Notes: generated by a model from the sequence alone, not told the origin. A stretch of 51,935 bases of DNA from Methylophilaceae bacterium (GCA_027488395.1 JAIYBT010000011.1:1-51935); one strand, 5' to 3'; counted from the first letter of the stretch, positions 33,383 through 43,136 are shown. Translations and numbers: made by a program.

Positions 33383-33487
33383 AGGGGTTAAACGCCTCGG
33401 ACCGCTTTACACCAAGCCAGCACGATACATACTGATACAAAAGCAACGCCGCCAGACAAACCACCGATACATTGGGCTGGTTAAATG

Positions 33488-33513
33488 TCACCATTGCAAT
33501 GTTGCAATGGTGA
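33488..33513. promoter_or_regulatory. Long inverted repeat upstream of the Spy-like gene
   Basis: TCACCATTGCAA (33488-33499), two bases, TTGCAATGGTGA (33502-33513): 12-bp perfect arms, 15 bp before the ATG of the Spy-like gene. It could be an operator, for example for the adjacent response regulator, or an RNA hairpin controlling translation. There is no T run. Confidence 0.6.
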
Positions 33514-33528
33514 TTGAAAGGAAGCAAG

Positions 33529-33978
33529 ATGCGTTTTTCAAATATATATGTAACCGGTTTATTGGTGTTGGTCGCACAGTTCAGTACCCCTATGGCCGTT
33601 GCTGGCCCGCAACCAGGCTGTGATCAGGGCCATGCATACCGAGCAAACTGGCAACAAAAACACCGAGCGCATGCTGAACAGCATCAAGCGGTCTTGCACG
33701 ACAAATTAACACTATCGCCCGCGCAAGAAACCGCATGGCTGGCATTTCAAAGCCAAATCAAAGCAAGCGATCCGCAGGATCACGCTAAGCATCAAGGGTT
33801 AGACAAGCTCAACACCTTACAGCGTTTAGATCAAATGGAAGCTTGGCACCAAGCCCGTGCAGCCCAACACACTCAACGATCACAAGCCATACGTTTGTTT
33901 TATGCACAGCTGACAGAAGCGCAACAACTGATTTTCGATCAGTATGCGTTTTCACACCATCGCCGTTACGCTGAGTAA
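33529..33978 (+). CDS. Spy/CpxP-like periplasmic LTXXQ protein
   Basis: A 149-aa protein with a signal peptide (YVTGLLVLVAQFSTPMAVA, cleaved before GPQP). The mature part is helical and carries two LTxxQ-like motifs, KLTLSPAQETAWLAFQ and LTEAQQLIFDQY, the hallmark of the Spy/CpxP family. It is unusually rich in His and Gln (YRANWQQKHRAHAEQHQ), which may allow metal binding. Such proteins sense or chaperone misfolded envelope proteins and often regulate a partner sensor kinase; a two-component system follows. AAAGGAAG precedes the ATG. Confidence 0.8.
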   Translation: MRFSNIYVTGLLVLVAQFSTPMAVAGPQPGCDQGHAYRANWQQKHRAHAEQHQAVLHDKLTLSPAQETAWLAFQSQIKASDPQDHAKHQGLDKLNTLQRLDQMEAWHQARAAQHTQRSQAIRLFYAQLTEAQQLIFDQYAFSHHRRYAE

Positions 33979-34017
33979 TCGCAAGCCAATATCACAGGCG
34001 TTTGTGTAAGCGAATGC

Positions 34018-34040
34018 ACACCGGCCGCCATGGCCGGTGT
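34018..34040 (+). terminator. GC-rich hairpin after the Spy-like gene, weak terminator candidate
   Basis: ACACCGGCC (34018-34026), loop GCCAT, GGCCGGTGT (34032-34040). No T run follows, so termination would be weak or Rho-assisted. Confidence 0.4.
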
Positions 34041-34163
34041 AGTATTGCCAACGTGCTGGATATGGCTGTTCACATCGCCATCCATCATCCGTGTCATTGC
34101 ATCACAATGCGGCATGCTCAAACAATGCAATCATGACATCTAACCATGCGTACACTAGGCGAT

Positions 34164-34259
34164 GACTAAACTGAATAATGACTGTGCTTTACAATTACTG
34201 AGCTTCACAATGACTGAGCTTCACAATGAATGAGCCTAATAATGATTGAGCTTGCCAAT
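34164..34259 (+). repeat. Six tandem copies of a degenerate 16-bp repeat running into the response regulator start
   Basis: Consensus GACTGAGCTTCACAAT. Units start at 34164, 34180, 34196, 34212, 34228 and 34244; units 3 and 4 differ by one base, and the outer ones are more diverged. The last two units overlap the first codons of the response regulator. Because 16 is not a multiple of three, copy-number changes would move the upstream context and candidate start codons (ATGA occurs at several unit junctions). It may be a set of regulator binding sites or a slippage-prone leader. Confidence 0.8.
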
Positions 34260-34994
34260 GATATCGATGTACTGGTGGTGGATGACGACGATGCGATCCG
34301 CGATCTGCTATGCGATTTTTTAACAGACCATGGATTACGCACAGCGCAAGCAGCGCATCATGCCCAATTATGGCAGGCCTTGCAGAACAAGCTACCCGAT
34401 GTCATCATCTTAGACATTAATATGCCGCAACGTAACGGTATCGATTTGTGTCGTGAATTACGCGACCACGCCCAGTATCAACACTTACCCATTATTATGC
34501 TGACGGCGCGTAGTAGCGCGTTGGATACCATCGTCGGCTTAGAGACTGGGGCTGATGATTATGTGAGCAAGCCATTCGAACCGCTCGAACTGTTATCACG
34601 GATACGCAGCGTGGTGAGACGCAGCCGTATGCGTCAGGATGATCCTACAAAGGTGGGCGACAAAGCGCATGTTCGCTACATACAATTTAATCAGTGGCAA
34701 CTCGATATCCTCAATCGTTGCTTGATAGATCAACACCACACCACTATTGCCTTATCCAATGCCGAATTTAAGTTTTTACATTTTATGTTGCTCAATGCCA
34801 ATCGCATCCTGAGTCGAGATCAACTGATGGAGGCTATGCATGGCCGCGAAGCTGGTCCGTTTGACCGTTCGATTGACCTACAAATCAGTCGCTTGCGTCA
34901 AAAGCTGGAACTGGATGCAAAACAACCGACCATGATTAAAACCCTACGCAATGAAGGGTATTTACTCACGGCCGATGTCAAATGGCTGCCTTAA
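34230..34994 (+). CDS. OmpR-family response regulator
   Basis: A 254-aa protein with a receiver domain (about residues 12-125: acidic pocket VLVVDDDDAIR, phosphoacceptor in VIILDINMPQ, Thr in IIMLTAR, Lys in DDYVSKPF) and a C-terminal winged helix (about 150-250) ending ISRLRQKLELD..TLRNEGYLL. The start is uncertain: ATG at 34230 or 34242, both inside the 16-bp tandem repeat. Followed directly by its kinase (stop and start adjacent). Together with the Spy-like gene this resembles CpxR/CpxA/CpxP. Confidence 0.92.
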   Translation: MSLIMIELANDIDVLVVDDDDAIRDLLCDFLTDHGLRTAQAAHHAQLWQALQNKLPDVIILDINMPQRNGIDLCRELRDHAQYQHLPIIMLTARSSALDTIVGLETGADDYVSKPFEPLELLSRIRSVVRRSRMRQDDPTKVGDKAHVRYIQFNQWQLDILNRCLIDQHHTTIALSNAEFKFLHFMLLNANRILSRDQLMEAMHGREAGPFDRSIDLQISRLRQKLELDAKQPTMIKTLRNEGYLLTADVKWLP

Positions 34995-36398
34995 ATGCGC
35001 TGGCCACATATGCCGCTATTACGCACCATGTCATTGCGCATTTTTTTGATCGTGGTGGTGGGTATTTTCCTCACTGCCACCCTCGTCAACTTGATGGGGC
35101 AACGAGACTTAAATGAAAACGAGCATCGGCTGCAGGCACAATTCACCTATGATCGGATTGAAAACGTCTTAAGAATTTTAGACGCCACTTTGCCCGAAAA
35201 ACGGTTGGAAATTCAAGATGTATTTGGCCGCATGGGCAGCCGTGTGCAACTCAATGTCACAAAACCTGCAACCATCGCGCCATTGCCCAATGCACTGCTA
35301 GATTTGCATGGCAAGCTAGTACCAGAATTGGTCGATGCTGTCACGCTTACGCAAGCCTGTGATTTACCACCATGGCAAGCCTTTAAACGTGCGCGACAAG
35401 CGCGAAAAATGTTTCAGCGTGAGCGAGAAAAACCAACCTGTTTGATGGTGTACGCCCATCTTGATGACCAAACACCGGTGTTGATTCAATTGCATTATGG
35501 CCATCGCCCACCGCCGCGTTTATTACACCGTCAACCATACACCCTGCCTTTGTTAGCCCTCGGTTTAATTGCCATCACTTGGCTAGTGGCCCTGGTGGCC
35601 ACCAAACCCTTACGTAAACTTGGCGATGCCGCCTTGCAACTGGCAAAAAATATTGATCACCCTCCCTTATCAGAACACGAAGGGCCGATTGAAGTACGCA
35701 AAGCTGCACAAGCATTTAATACCATGCAACGCAGCATTGTCCGCCATCTCCAGGCGCGAAGCTTTATGTTGGGCGCGATTGCCCATGACTTACAAACGCC
35801 ACTCACCCGATTACGGTTGCGCTTAGAAAAAGTAAAAGATCCCACCCTCAAACAACAACTGATTGCAGATTTAACTGCCACCCAAGAAATGGTCAAACAA
35901 GGCCTAGATTTTGCGCGTTTGAGCGGTGAACATCTGGATACTACCCCGCTTGATTTAACCGCCTTAATCCACGCGATTGTCGATGACATGTTAGCCTTAG
36001 GCCATCACTTGCCATGTCAAATACCCGAGAAAACCGTGCACATTATGGGTTCACCACATTTATTAAAACGTTGCCTTACCAATGTATTGGATAACGCCTT
36101 TAACTATGGCCAAGCAGTCAGTTTACAAATACATCAAACTTATGACTGGGTAACATGTACAATCAGCGATCAAGGCCCTGGCATTCCTGAAGCCGAGCTA
36201 GAGCACATGTTAGAGCCTTTTCAACGCATGGAGGATTCGCGCTCGAGACACACGGGCGGTACCGGCCTAGGGTTGGCCATTGCACGTATGATTGCAGAAA
36301 AACACGGCGGGCACTTGCATCTTGCGAATCAACCACTGCCACTTACAGGCTTGGTGGTCACCATACGTTTACCAACGCATGGCATCAATCAAGCTTAG
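34995..36398 (+). CDS. Sensor histidine kinase (EnvZ/CpxA-like)
   Basis: A 467-aa inner-membrane kinase: helix 1 (FLIVVVGIFLTATLVNLMG, about 15-33), a periplasmic sensor of about 145 residues, helix 2 (LLALGLIAITWLVALVATKP, about 185-205), a HAMP linker, then DHp with the phospho-His in AIAHDLQTPLTRLRL, N-box LDNAFNYG, G1 SDQGPGIP, and G2 HTGGTGLGLAIAR. The periplasmic part contains two Cys. It starts immediately after the response regulator stop. The signal is unknown; the preceding Spy-like protein suggests envelope or metal stress. Confidence 0.92.
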   Translation: MRWPHMPLLRTMSLRIFLIVVVGIFLTATLVNLMGQRDLNENEHRLQAQFTYDRIENVLRILDATLPEKRLEIQDVFGRMGSRVQLNVTKPATIAPLPNALLDLHGKLVPELVDAVTLTQACDLPPWQAFKRARQARKMFQREREKPTCLMVYAHLDDQTPVLIQLHYGHRPPPRLLHRQPYTLPLLALGLIAITWLVALVATKPLRKLGDAALQLAKNIDHPPLSEHEGPIEVRKAAQAFNTMQRSIVRHLQARSFMLGAIAHDLQTPLTRLRLRLEKVKDPTLKQQLIADLTATQEMVKQGLDFARLSGEHLDTTPLDLTALIHAIVDDMLALGHHLPCQIPEKTVHIMGSPHLLKRCLTNVLDNAFNYGQAVSLQIHQTYDWVTCTISDQGPGIPEAELEHMLEPFQRMEDSRSRHTGGTGLGLAIARMIAEKHGGHLHLANQPLPLTGLVVTIRLPTHGINQA

Positions 36399-36472
36399 CT
36401 GAACCGCCCAACAAAAGCATAGTCATCAGATCCAGTGCAAACCAAGCTGGGATGGCTTAAAATAGCGGTTAC

Positions 36473-36563
36473 GGAGAAGTGGCAGAGCTGGTTGAATGTA
36501 CCTGACTCGAAATCAGGCATACGTGCAAACGTATCGAGGGTTCGAATCCCTCCTTCTCCGCCA
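36473..36563 (+). tRNA. tRNA-Ser (CGA anticodon)
   Basis: Acceptor GGAGAAG pairs with CTTCTCC; anticodon stem CCTGA/TCAGG with loop CTCGAAA gives anticodon CGA, reading UCG. A long variable arm (ATACGTGCAAACGTAT) confirms a class II serine tRNA. T loop GGTTCGAATCC; CCA is encoded. Confidence 0.97.
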
Positions 36564-36566
36564 AAC

Positions 36567-36596
36567 AAAAAACGCGCCTAAAAGACGCGTTTTTTA
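36567..36596. terminator. Terminator after tRNA-Ser, bidirectional
   Basis: AAAAAACGCG (36567-36576), 9-base loop, CGCGTTTTTT (36586-36595). It also faces the end of hpt on the minus strand. Confidence 0.85.
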
Positions 36597-36615
36597 ATTT
36601 CAAGCATCTGGCTGG

Positions 36616-37173
36616 TCACGCCGTCAACGCGCGGATTTCTGGTAAATTACGCCACCAACCATACACATCCATGCCGCACCCAAACACATACTGATTTGGC
36701 ACAACCAAGCCCACCACATCGGCTTGCAAGGGTTTGTCAAAGCCATTGTCTTTTTCGGTCAACACGGCGGTATACACCTGCTTTGCGCCTGCTTCTCGAC
36801 AAAAGCGGACGACTTCGGCTAAGGTGATGCCCTCATCTAAAATGTCATCAATAACCAATACGGTTTGAGCCTGCAACACCAGTTCAGGTTGTTTGGACCA
36901 CCCTATGCCAGCACCTTGTAAACCTTGGTAGCGGTTAGCCTGTAAATAGTCGATTTTGGCAGGCAGCTTTAATTTTGCCAGTAATTGCCCAGACAAATAT
37001 AAACCACCGCGCATCACACACATCATCACTAGCGACGACTCGATATCTGGCAGGGTTTGAATCTGACCGACCATGCGATCAATCGCTGCATCGACTTGCG
37101 CTGCAGAAAACACCAGTTCGGAATGTTGCAGCCAGTAATCAGCGGATTGAGCTTCAGGCGCGGTTGGCTGCAT
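36616..37173 (-). CDS. hpt: Hypoxanthine-guanine phosphoribosyltransferase
   Basis: Purine salvage: converts hypoxanthine or guanine plus PRPP to IMP or GMP. The 185-aa protein has the type I PRTase loop VLVIDDILDEGITL and the flexible region MCVMRGGLYLSGQLL. The C-terminal VPNQYVFGCGMDVYGWWRNLPEI binds the base (shown in fragments). It lies 12 bp downstream of galU on the same strand. Confidence 0.9.
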   Translation of the reverse strand: MQPTAPEAQSADYWLQHSELVFSAAQVDAAIDRMVGQIQTLPDIESSLVMMCVMRGGLYLSGQLLAKLKLPAKIDYLQANRYQGLQGAGIGWSKQPELVLQAQTVLVIDDILDEGITLAEVVRFCREAGAKQVYTAVLTEKDNGFDKPLQADVVGLVVPNQYVFGCGMDVYGWWRNLPEIRALTA

Positions 37174-37185
37174 GGTTCAATCGCA

Positions 37186-38055
37186 TTACAGGGCTAAGGT
37201 TTGCAAATACGCTTTAAATTCATCTGCAATTTCAGGGTGTTTGAGCGCCAACTCGACGTTGGCTTGCATAAAGCCCAGCTTACTGCCGCAGTCATAACGT
37301 TTACCAACATAACGATATGCCATGACTTTTTCAAATGCCATCAACGCCGCGATGCCATCCGTGAGCTGAATTTCGCCCCCTTTTCCGGGTTTTACATGCT
37401 CTAGGCAATCAAAAATTTTAGGACTCAACACATAACGTCCAACCACGGCTAAATTCGATGGCGCTTCCTCAGGTTTTGGTTTTTCAACCATGCCTTTCAC
37501 TTCCAGTAAGCTATCCGAAATAGGCGTGGCATCAACAATGCCGTAACTACTGGTTTCTGCTGGTGATACGGTTTCGATGCCCAAAATTGAACATTGTTGC
37601 GCTTGATACATGTCGACCATTTGCTTGGTAATGGACACATCACCGACCAATAAATCGTCTGCCAGCAACACGGAGAAAGGTTCATTGCCAACCACAGGTT
37701 TTGCACATAATACCGCATGGCCTAAGCCTAGCGCTTGCGATTGACGAATAAATACGCAACTCACGCCTTTGGGCAAAATCTTACGCACAATTTCAAGCAG
37801 TTTTTGCTTGTTGGCGGCTTCAAGTTCAGCCTCTAACTCATAGGCCTTATCAAAGTGATCGGCAATCGAGCGTTTATTACGGCCAGTAATAAAAATAAGT
37901 TCGGTGGCGCCAGCAGCAATCGCTTCTTCTGCGGCGTATTGAATCAGTGGTTTATCCACCACTGGTAACATTTCTTTAGGGCTTGCCTTGGTAGCAGGTA
38001 AAAAACGTGTACCTAACCCAGCAACGGGAAACACTGCTTTAGTAATTTTTGTCAT
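37186..38055 (-). CDS. galU: UTP-glucose-1-phosphate uridylyltransferase
   Basis: Makes UDP-glucose for polysaccharide and lipopolysaccharide synthesis. The 289-aa protein starts [20 protein letters not shown] with the nucleotidyltransferase G-x-G-T-R, followed by [29 protein letters not shown] (metal-binding Asp) and [20 protein letters not shown]. Length is normal for bacterial GalU. Confidence 0.96.
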   Translation of the reverse strand: MTKITKAVFPVAGLGTRFLPATKASPKEMLPVVDKPLIQYAAEEAIAAGATELIFITGRNKRSIADHFDKAYELEAELEAANKQKLLEIVRKILPKGVSCVFIRQSQALGLGHAVLCAKPVVGNEPFSVLLADDLLVGDVSITKQMVDMYQAQQCSILGIETVSPAETSSYGIVDATPISDSLLEVKGMVEKPKPEEAPSNLAVVGRYVLSPKIFDCLEHVKPGKGGEIQLTDGIAALMAFEKVMAYRYVGKRYDCGSKLGFMQANVELALKHPEIADEFKAYLQTLAL

Positions 38056-38087
38056 GGCGATCCAAATAAGTGACTTTAATTTTTTAT

Positions 38088-38357
38088 TTATTTAATTTTT
38101 TTATTGCTTGTGACCAATTTTAACACGAGCACCCCGCCTGCCAACACTAAGGTACAGGCATTTGCAATGAGCACGGGGTAATCTTGATTGAGCAGACCGT
38201 ATATTAGCCACAAAGCAACACCCGTCGTAAAAATACAGTACATGGGCAGTGAAATACCACTCAAATCACGGGTGCGCCATGAGTGCAACACTTGTGGCAC
38301 AAACGCGACCGTGGTGCACACCGCTGCAATACTGCCAATCCAAGTGTTTAAACTCAT
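38088..38357 (-). CDS. SemiSWEET-type PQ-loop transporter
   Basis: An 89-aa membrane protein with three helices, one triple-helix bundle of the SWEET fold, expected to work as a dimer. The PQ-loop motif is in [20 protein letters not shown] (Pro-Gln near 22-23), with a second helix [17 protein letters not shown] and a third [19 protein letters not shown]. Bacterial relatives carry sugars, but the substrate here is unknown. Its ATG overlaps the uvrB stop (ATGA), so the two are translationally coupled. Confidence 0.9.
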   Translation of the reverse strand: MSLNTWIGSIAAVCTTVAFVPQVLHSWRTRDLSGISLPMYCIFTTGVALWLIYGLLNQDYPVLIANACTLVLAGGVLVLKLVTSNKKIK

Positions 38358-40390
38358 GACTTCATATCTTCTATCTCGGCACCAAACACTTGCAACTTTA
38401 ATTTTTTAAGCTGATCCCGTAGTTGTGCCGCTTTTTCAAACTCAAGGTTTTTCGCCGCGTCATGCATGGCTTTTTCTACCCGCTTGATCTGTTTGGTCAA
38501 CTCTTTTTCACTCATGCTGGCAAAATTGGCTTGTTCTTGCGCCACTTTGCGCTCACGTTGCGCTTCGTCTTTATCGTACACACCATCAATAATGTCTTTA
38601 ATGCGCTTGGTGATGCCTTTAGGGACGATACCGTTATCCGCATTAAACTTAAGTTGAATTGTGCGTCGACGATCAGCCTCGTCCATGGCCAATTTCATGC
38701 TGCGGGTAATGCGATTTGCATAAAAAATCACAGACCCATTGAGGTTTCGAGCAGCGCGTCCAGCGGTTTGAATCAAGGAACGTTCTGAGCGCAAAAAGCC
38801 TTCTTTATCGGCATCGAGCACCGCCACCAAAGACACTTCAGGAATATCCAAGCCTTCGCGCAGCAGGTTAATCCCAATCAACACATCAAACTCACCCAGG
38901 CGTAAATCACGAATAATTTCAACCCGCTCTACGGTATCAATATCGCTATGCAAATAGCGGACTTTCACACCGTGCTCGTTTAAATAATCGGTCAAATCCT
39001 CAGCCATCCGCTTCGTTAAGGTGGTGGCCAGCACCCGCTCACCCACCGCTACCCGCTTTTTAATTTCACCCAATAAATCATCCACTTGCGTATCGGCGGG
39101 CTTTACTTCAATTTGTGGATCGACCAAACCAGTGGGACGCGCAATCATTTCCACCACTTGTTGTTGGTGATTTTTTTCGTATTCCGATGGGGTGGCCGAC
39201 ACAAACACGCACTGACGCATGATGCGCTCAAACTCTTCAAACTTGAGCGGGCGATTATCCATGGCCGAGGGTAAGCGCCAGCCGTAATCGACCAAATTGG
39301 CTTTGCGCGACCGATCACCCAGATACATACCACCAATTTGCGGCACCGTGACATGGCTTTCATCAATGATCATTAATGCATCTGGCGGCAAATAATCAAT
39401 TAACGTCGGCGGCGGTCCGCCAGCGGGGCGTCCCGTCAAATGCCGGCTATAGTTTTCAATGCCTTTGCAAAAGCCAATTTCATTGAGCATTTCCAAATCA
39501 AACCGTGTGCGTTGTTCAATGCGTTGCGCTTCCACCAGTTTATTTTCGCTTAAGAAAAAACTGACGCGTTCGCGCAGCTCTTGCTTAATGGTTTCCATTG
39601 CACGCACGGTCGCTTCGCGCGCCGTGACATAATGACTCGACGGGAAAATCCTAAAATTGTGGATTTTATTAAACACTTGTCCGGTGAGCGGATCAAACAA
39701 TTGTATGGTGTCGATTTCGTCATCAAACAGATTAATACGCACCGCTGTTTCGCTGTTTTCAGACGGAAACACATCAATGATATCGCCTCGCACACGGAAG
39801 CAGCCTCGGCCAAAATCAAAATCATTACGGTCGTATTGCATGCTAATTAACCGCTCCACAATATCTTTTTGTGGAATTTTTAAGCCTTGGTGAATATGTA
39901 ACACCATGCCGTGATATTCGCCAGGGTCGCCAATACCGTAAATTGCCGAGACCGTCGCCACAATAATGGTGTCTTCACGCTCAAGCAACGATTTGGTCGC
40001 GGATAAACGCATCTGTTCAATGTGATCGTTGATGCTGGAATCTTTTTCAATGAATAAATCACGTGAAGGCACGTATGCTTCTGGTTGATAGTAATCGTAA
40101 TAACTGACGAAATACTCAATCGCGTTATTCGGGAAAAATTCACGAAACTCACTATATAACTGCGCAGCCAAGGTTTTATTGGGCGCCATCACAATTGCAG
40201 GCTTACCGATTTGGGCGATGACATTGGCCATGGTGTACGTTTTGCCTGAACCCGTCACCCCTAATAGCGTTTGGAAATTCAGACCGTCTCGCAAGCCTTG
40301 GGTAATTTTTTCAATCGCTTGCGGTTGATCGCCTGCGGGCGGAAACGGTTGATGTAACTCGAATTTACTGTTTGGATATTGAACAATCAC
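38354..40390 (-). CDS. uvrB: Excinuclease ABC subunit UvrB
   Basis: Helicase-like damage-verification subunit of nucleotide excision repair. The 678-aa protein has Walker [15 protein letters not shown], the damage-probing beta-hairpin [21 protein letters not shown] motif [14 protein letters not shown], helicase motifs [13 protein letters not shown] and QTAGRAARN, and a C-terminal UVR motif (about 635-670) that contacts UvrA/UvrC. GTG is the likely start (40390). Ribosome site weak. Divergent from the protease gene. Confidence 0.97.
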   Translation of the reverse strand: MIVQYPNSKFELHQPFPPAGDQPQAIEKITQGLRDGLNFQTLLGVTGSGKTYTMANVIAQIGKPAIVMAPNKTLAAQLYSEFREFFPNNAIEYFVSYYDYYQPEAYVPSRDLFIEKDSSINDHIEQMRLSATKSLLEREDTIIVATVSAIYGIGDPGEYHGMVLHIHQGLKIPQKDIVERLISMQYDRNDFDFGRGCFRVRGDIIDVFPSENSETAVRINLFDDEIDTIQLFDPLTGQVFNKIHNFRIFPSSHYVTAREATVRAMETIKQELRERVSFFLSENKLVEAQRIEQRTRFDLEMLNEIGFCKGIENYSRHLTGRPAGGPPPTLIDYLPPDALMIIDESHVTVPQIGGMYLGDRSRKANLVDYGWRLPSAMDNRPLKFEEFERIMRQCVFVSATPSEYEKNHQQQVVEMIARPTGLVDPQIEVKPADTQVDDLLGEIKKRVAVGERVLATTLTKRMAEDLTDYLNEHGVKVRYLHSDIDTVERVEIIRDLRLGEFDVLIGINLLREGLDIPEVSLVAVLDADKEGFLRSERSLIQTAGRAARNLNGSVIFYANRITRSMKLAMDEADRRRTIQLKFNADNGIVPKGITKRIKDIIDGVYDKDEAQRERKVAQEQANFASMSEKELTKQIKRVEKAMHDAAKNLEFEKAAQLRDQLKKLKLQVFGAEIEDMKS

Positions 40391-40571
40391 AATGGCGGTT
40401 TCTGCTTTCTGCTTTAAGGGGTTATTCTACCGTTTTATTGCCTCATGCGCGCCTAAAACGGCACATCAGTGCTGCGCTTGCCTGCTGAACTTTTACTGCT
40501 AGGCGTGAGTCGGAAAACACACGATGACAACAATTACGACAACGACAACAACAGAATTATTTGGGGGATGC

Positions 40572-41591
40572 ATGAAAATTTTACTTATTGCCATTTTGGC
40601 GCTCACCAGCAGTATCAGCCACGCCTACAATAACGCCGCCTTAATGGATGCTTATTTTGGTGTTGTACTCATCCGTGGTTACAACCAAACGGGTGGCATG
40701 GCTTACGGTTCTGGAGTGGTTGTGAACGACAATCAGGTGATTACCAACTGCCACGTGTTACGCGCAACCAGTCAACCTTGGGTTACCCGCGGTGAAGATA
40801 CCTATCCGATTACCGATGTCAGAGCAGACGCTTGGCATGATCTATGTTTAGTCTCGACCCACAATATGCCGTTTAAACCCGTGTTGAGAGGCGACAGCTT
40901 AAGCCTGAAACGCGGACAAGACATTACTGCGATTGGCCACTCAAACGGTGTCCCTGCGCCAATTACTTCATTGGGTGAAATCCAAGGCCTCTACCCTAGC
41001 GATCAAGGCAATGTGATTCGTAGCAGTGCCAAGTTTTTAATGGGTGCCAGTGGCAGTGGATTGTTTGATATGGAAGGTCGCTTGGTGGGCATCAACACCT
41101 TTAAAACGGCTGGTAGCGGCGGCAGTGTGCACTTTGCATTGCCAGTAGAATGGCTAAGTACCCTAGAAAAAATGCCAGCATCCACCACCTTCCCCGTCGT
41201 CGGCAAAGCCTTGTGGGAAGAAGATGAAGATAAAAAACCACTCTACATGCAAGCAGCCGTGCCAGAATCACGTCAAGATTGGCCAGCACTGGCTAAAGTC
41301 GCACAAACTTGGATCGATAAAGAAACCAACAATGCGGATGCATGGTTTAGTTTAGGCTTGGCCGAAGAGCATTTGTTGCACCCAGCGGCTGCACTCAAAG
41401 CCTTTGCAAAAGCGGCAACCCTCGCACCACAATTTGTTGAGGCGTTGTTCAAACAAGGTGAAATCGCCAAAAAAACAGGCGATTTGCAAACCGTTGAACA
41501 AGTGCAAACTCAACTAAATGCAATCGACCCGCAATTGTTACCTGTATTTCAACAATACCTTGCCTGCACCAACGGTTGTAAAACACGTTAA
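40572..41591 (+). CDS. Secreted trypsin-like serine protease with a TPR-like C-terminus
   Basis: A 339-aa protein with a signal peptide (ILLIAILALTSSISHA, cleaved before YNNA). An S1C-type protease domain follows, with the triad visible as His in ITNCHVLRA, Asp in DAWHDLCLVS, and Ser in MGASGSGLFD. About 100 residues of paired helices with TPR spacing follow (NNADAWFSLGLAEEHLLHPA and AALKAFAKAATLAPQFVEAL). No PDZ domain is present, unlike DegP. Two Cys close the protein (CTNGCKTR). The start at 40572 is chosen for GGGGG just upstream and the signal peptide. A short frame from 40524 would add a Thr-rich stretch only. Confidence 0.85.
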   Translation: MKILLIAILALTSSISHAYNNAALMDAYFGVVLIRGYNQTGGMAYGSGVVVNDNQVITNCHVLRATSQPWVTRGEDTYPITDVRADAWHDLCLVSTHNMPFKPVLRGDSLSLKRGQDITAIGHSNGVPAPITSLGEIQGLYPSDQGNVIRSSAKFLMGASGSGLFDMEGRLVGINTFKTAGSGGSVHFALPVEWLSTLEKMPASTTFPVVGKALWEEDEDKKPLYMQAAVPESRQDWPALAKVAQTWIDKETNNADAWFSLGLAEEHLLHPAAALKAFAKAATLAPQFVEALFKQGEIAKKTGDLQTVEQVQTQLNAIDPQLLPVFQQYLACTNGCKTR

Positions 41592-41614
41592 TCACACCTT
41601 TATTAATTAAAATC

Positions 41615-41648
41615 AAAACCTTGCGGGCCGTTTGCCGCAAGGTTTTTT
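41615..41648 (+). terminator. Intrinsic terminator after the protease gene
   Basis: AAAACCTTGCGG (41615-41626), 8-base loop, CCGCAAGGTTTT (41635-41646) and T run. 12-bp arms. Confidence 0.9.
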
Positions 41649-41739
41649 GCACTTAGGGCCCTTTTTTGCGTAGAATTACGCGTTTTTAATTTTTTACGCA
41701 AGCCTATTGCTTGCCTGAGCATCTAACAAGGAAGTGATC

Positions 41740-42954
41740 TTGAGCCAAGCTGCCACAAACGTGTTATCCCACCGTGTCTTATCCATCAAAGAATCCCCCA
41801 CCTTGGCGATCACTGCCAAAGCGGCCAAATACAAATCAGAAGGTAGACCCATTATTGGCTTAGCAGCAGGCGAACCAGACTTTGATACGCCTCAACATAT
41901 TAAAGATGCCGCCAAAGCAGCCATTGATGCTGGTTACACCAAATACACCCCCGTCAGCGGCATTCCTGCGCTCAAACAAGCCATCGTCAACAAATTTAAA
42001 AACGAAAACGGCTTTGATTACGCCCTCAATGAAGTCATCGTGGGCGTGGGTGGTAAGCAGACCATTTTTAACCTGTGTCTGGCGGTTTTAAATGCTGGCG
42101 ACGAAGTCATCATTCCTGCACCGTATTGGGTGAGTTATGCCGATATTGCAATGGTGGCGGAGGCCAAGCCGATTGTCATCGAGTGTGGCATCGAGCAAGG
42201 TTTTAAATTATTACCCGCACAGTTAGAAGCGGCCATCACCCCGCGTACTAAAATTGTAATGTTTAACTCGCCCTCCAACCCAACGGGCGCCGTGTATAGC
42301 TTGCCCGAATTACAAGCCTTGGGCGAAGTATTGCTTAAGCACCCGCATGTGTTGGTTGCCACCGATGATATGTACGAACATGTCAATTTAACTGGCAAAC
42401 CTTTTTATAATATTTTAAATGCAGCGCCTGCATTAAAAGATCGCTGCATTGTATTAAACGGGGTATCAAAAGCCTATTCTATGACAGGTTGGCGCATTGG
42501 TTACGCCGCTGGCCCTGCCCACATTATTAAAGCCATGGAAATTTTGCAAAGCCAATCGACCAGCAATCCGACTTCGATTTCGCAATACGCGGCTGAAGCG
42601 GCATTGAGCGGTTCGCAAGCATGCATTCAACCCATGGTGGCCGCGTTTAAAGAGCGTCATACCTATGTGGTAAACCGCTTTAATGCCATGCCAGGATTGA
42701 GCTGCTTGATGGCGGGTGGCGCGTTTTATGCATTTCCAGATGCGCGAGGAGCGATTAACGCCTTATATAAAGCAGGTAAAATCAACGCCAGCACCGATAT
42801 GGCACTGGCTGAATACTTACTTGAATCACATAACGTCGCTGTGGTGCCAGGCTCTGCGTTTGGTGCCGAAGGCTATTTTAGAATCTCGTTTGCTACCAGC
42901 ATGGCAAATTTGCAACAAGCCTTAGATCGCATTGAACACGCCCTGCAGTGCTAA
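41740..42954 (+). CDS. Aspartate aminotransferase family protein (class I)
   Basis: A 404-aa fold-type I PLP enzyme of the AAT-1b group: GLAAGEPDFDTPQHIKDAA, TKYTPVSGIPALKQAI, PYWVSYADIAMVAEA, FNSPSNPTGAVYS, DDMYEHVNL, the PLP-lysine loop NGVSKAYSMTGWRIGYAAG (Lys near 240), and FRISFATSMANL. It likely acts on aspartate and possibly prephenate. The start is read as TTG at 41740 because AAGGAAG sits 5 bases upstream; GTG two codons earlier is too close to that site. The order divergent uvrB then aspartate aminotransferase is common in beta-proteobacteria, here with the protease gene inserted. Confidence 0.9.
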   Translation: MSQAATNVLSHRVLSIKESPTLAITAKAAKYKSEGRPIIGLAAGEPDFDTPQHIKDAAKAAIDAGYTKYTPVSGIPALKQAIVNKFKNENGFDYALNEVIVGVGGKQTIFNLCLAVLNAGDEVIIPAPYWVSYADIAMVAEAKPIVIECGIEQGFKLLPAQLEAAITPRTKIVMFNSPSNPTGAVYSLPELQALGEVLLKHPHVLVATDDMYEHVNLTGKPFYNILNAAPALKDRCIVLNGVSKAYSMTGWRIGYAAGPAHIIKAMEILQSQSTSNPTSISQYAAEAALSGSQACIQPMVAAFKERHTYVVNRFNAMPGLSCLMAGGAFYAFPDARGAINALYKAGKINASTDMALAEYLLESHNVAVVPGSAFGAEGYFRISFATSMANLQQALDRIEHALQC

Positions 42955-42971
42955 CCACTACTGCTATCCGT

Positions 42972-43006
42972 GAAAAAGCCTGTTTCCAAAAGAAACAGGC
43001 TTTTTC
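42972..43006. terminator. Intrinsic terminator with 15-bp arms
   Basis: GAAAAAGCCTGTTTC (42972-42986), loop CAAAA, GAAACAGGCTTTTTC (42992-43006). Works on both strands. Confidence 0.92.
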
Positions 43007-43014
43007 TTGCCTCG

Positions 43015-43053
43015 CTAACAATCAACACTAACAATCAACACTAACAATCAAGA
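43015..43053. repeat. Three tandem 13-bp repeats
   Basis: CTAACAATCAACA at 43015-43027 and 43028-43040, then CTAACAATCAAGA at 43041-43053. They lie between two convergent genes just after a terminator; probably neutral slippage. Confidence 0.85.
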
Positions 43054-43136
43054 TTCGAAATCCTCATAAGGAATCCTGTTCATCATTCATGATGAGCAAC
43101 GTTTATCAACAATAGGCTCATTGAGGCAAACCCTGA

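Noticed and set aside
34164..34259. Regular repeats that might be a CRISPR array
   Set aside because: 16-bp units directly adjoining, with no spacers and no cas genes.
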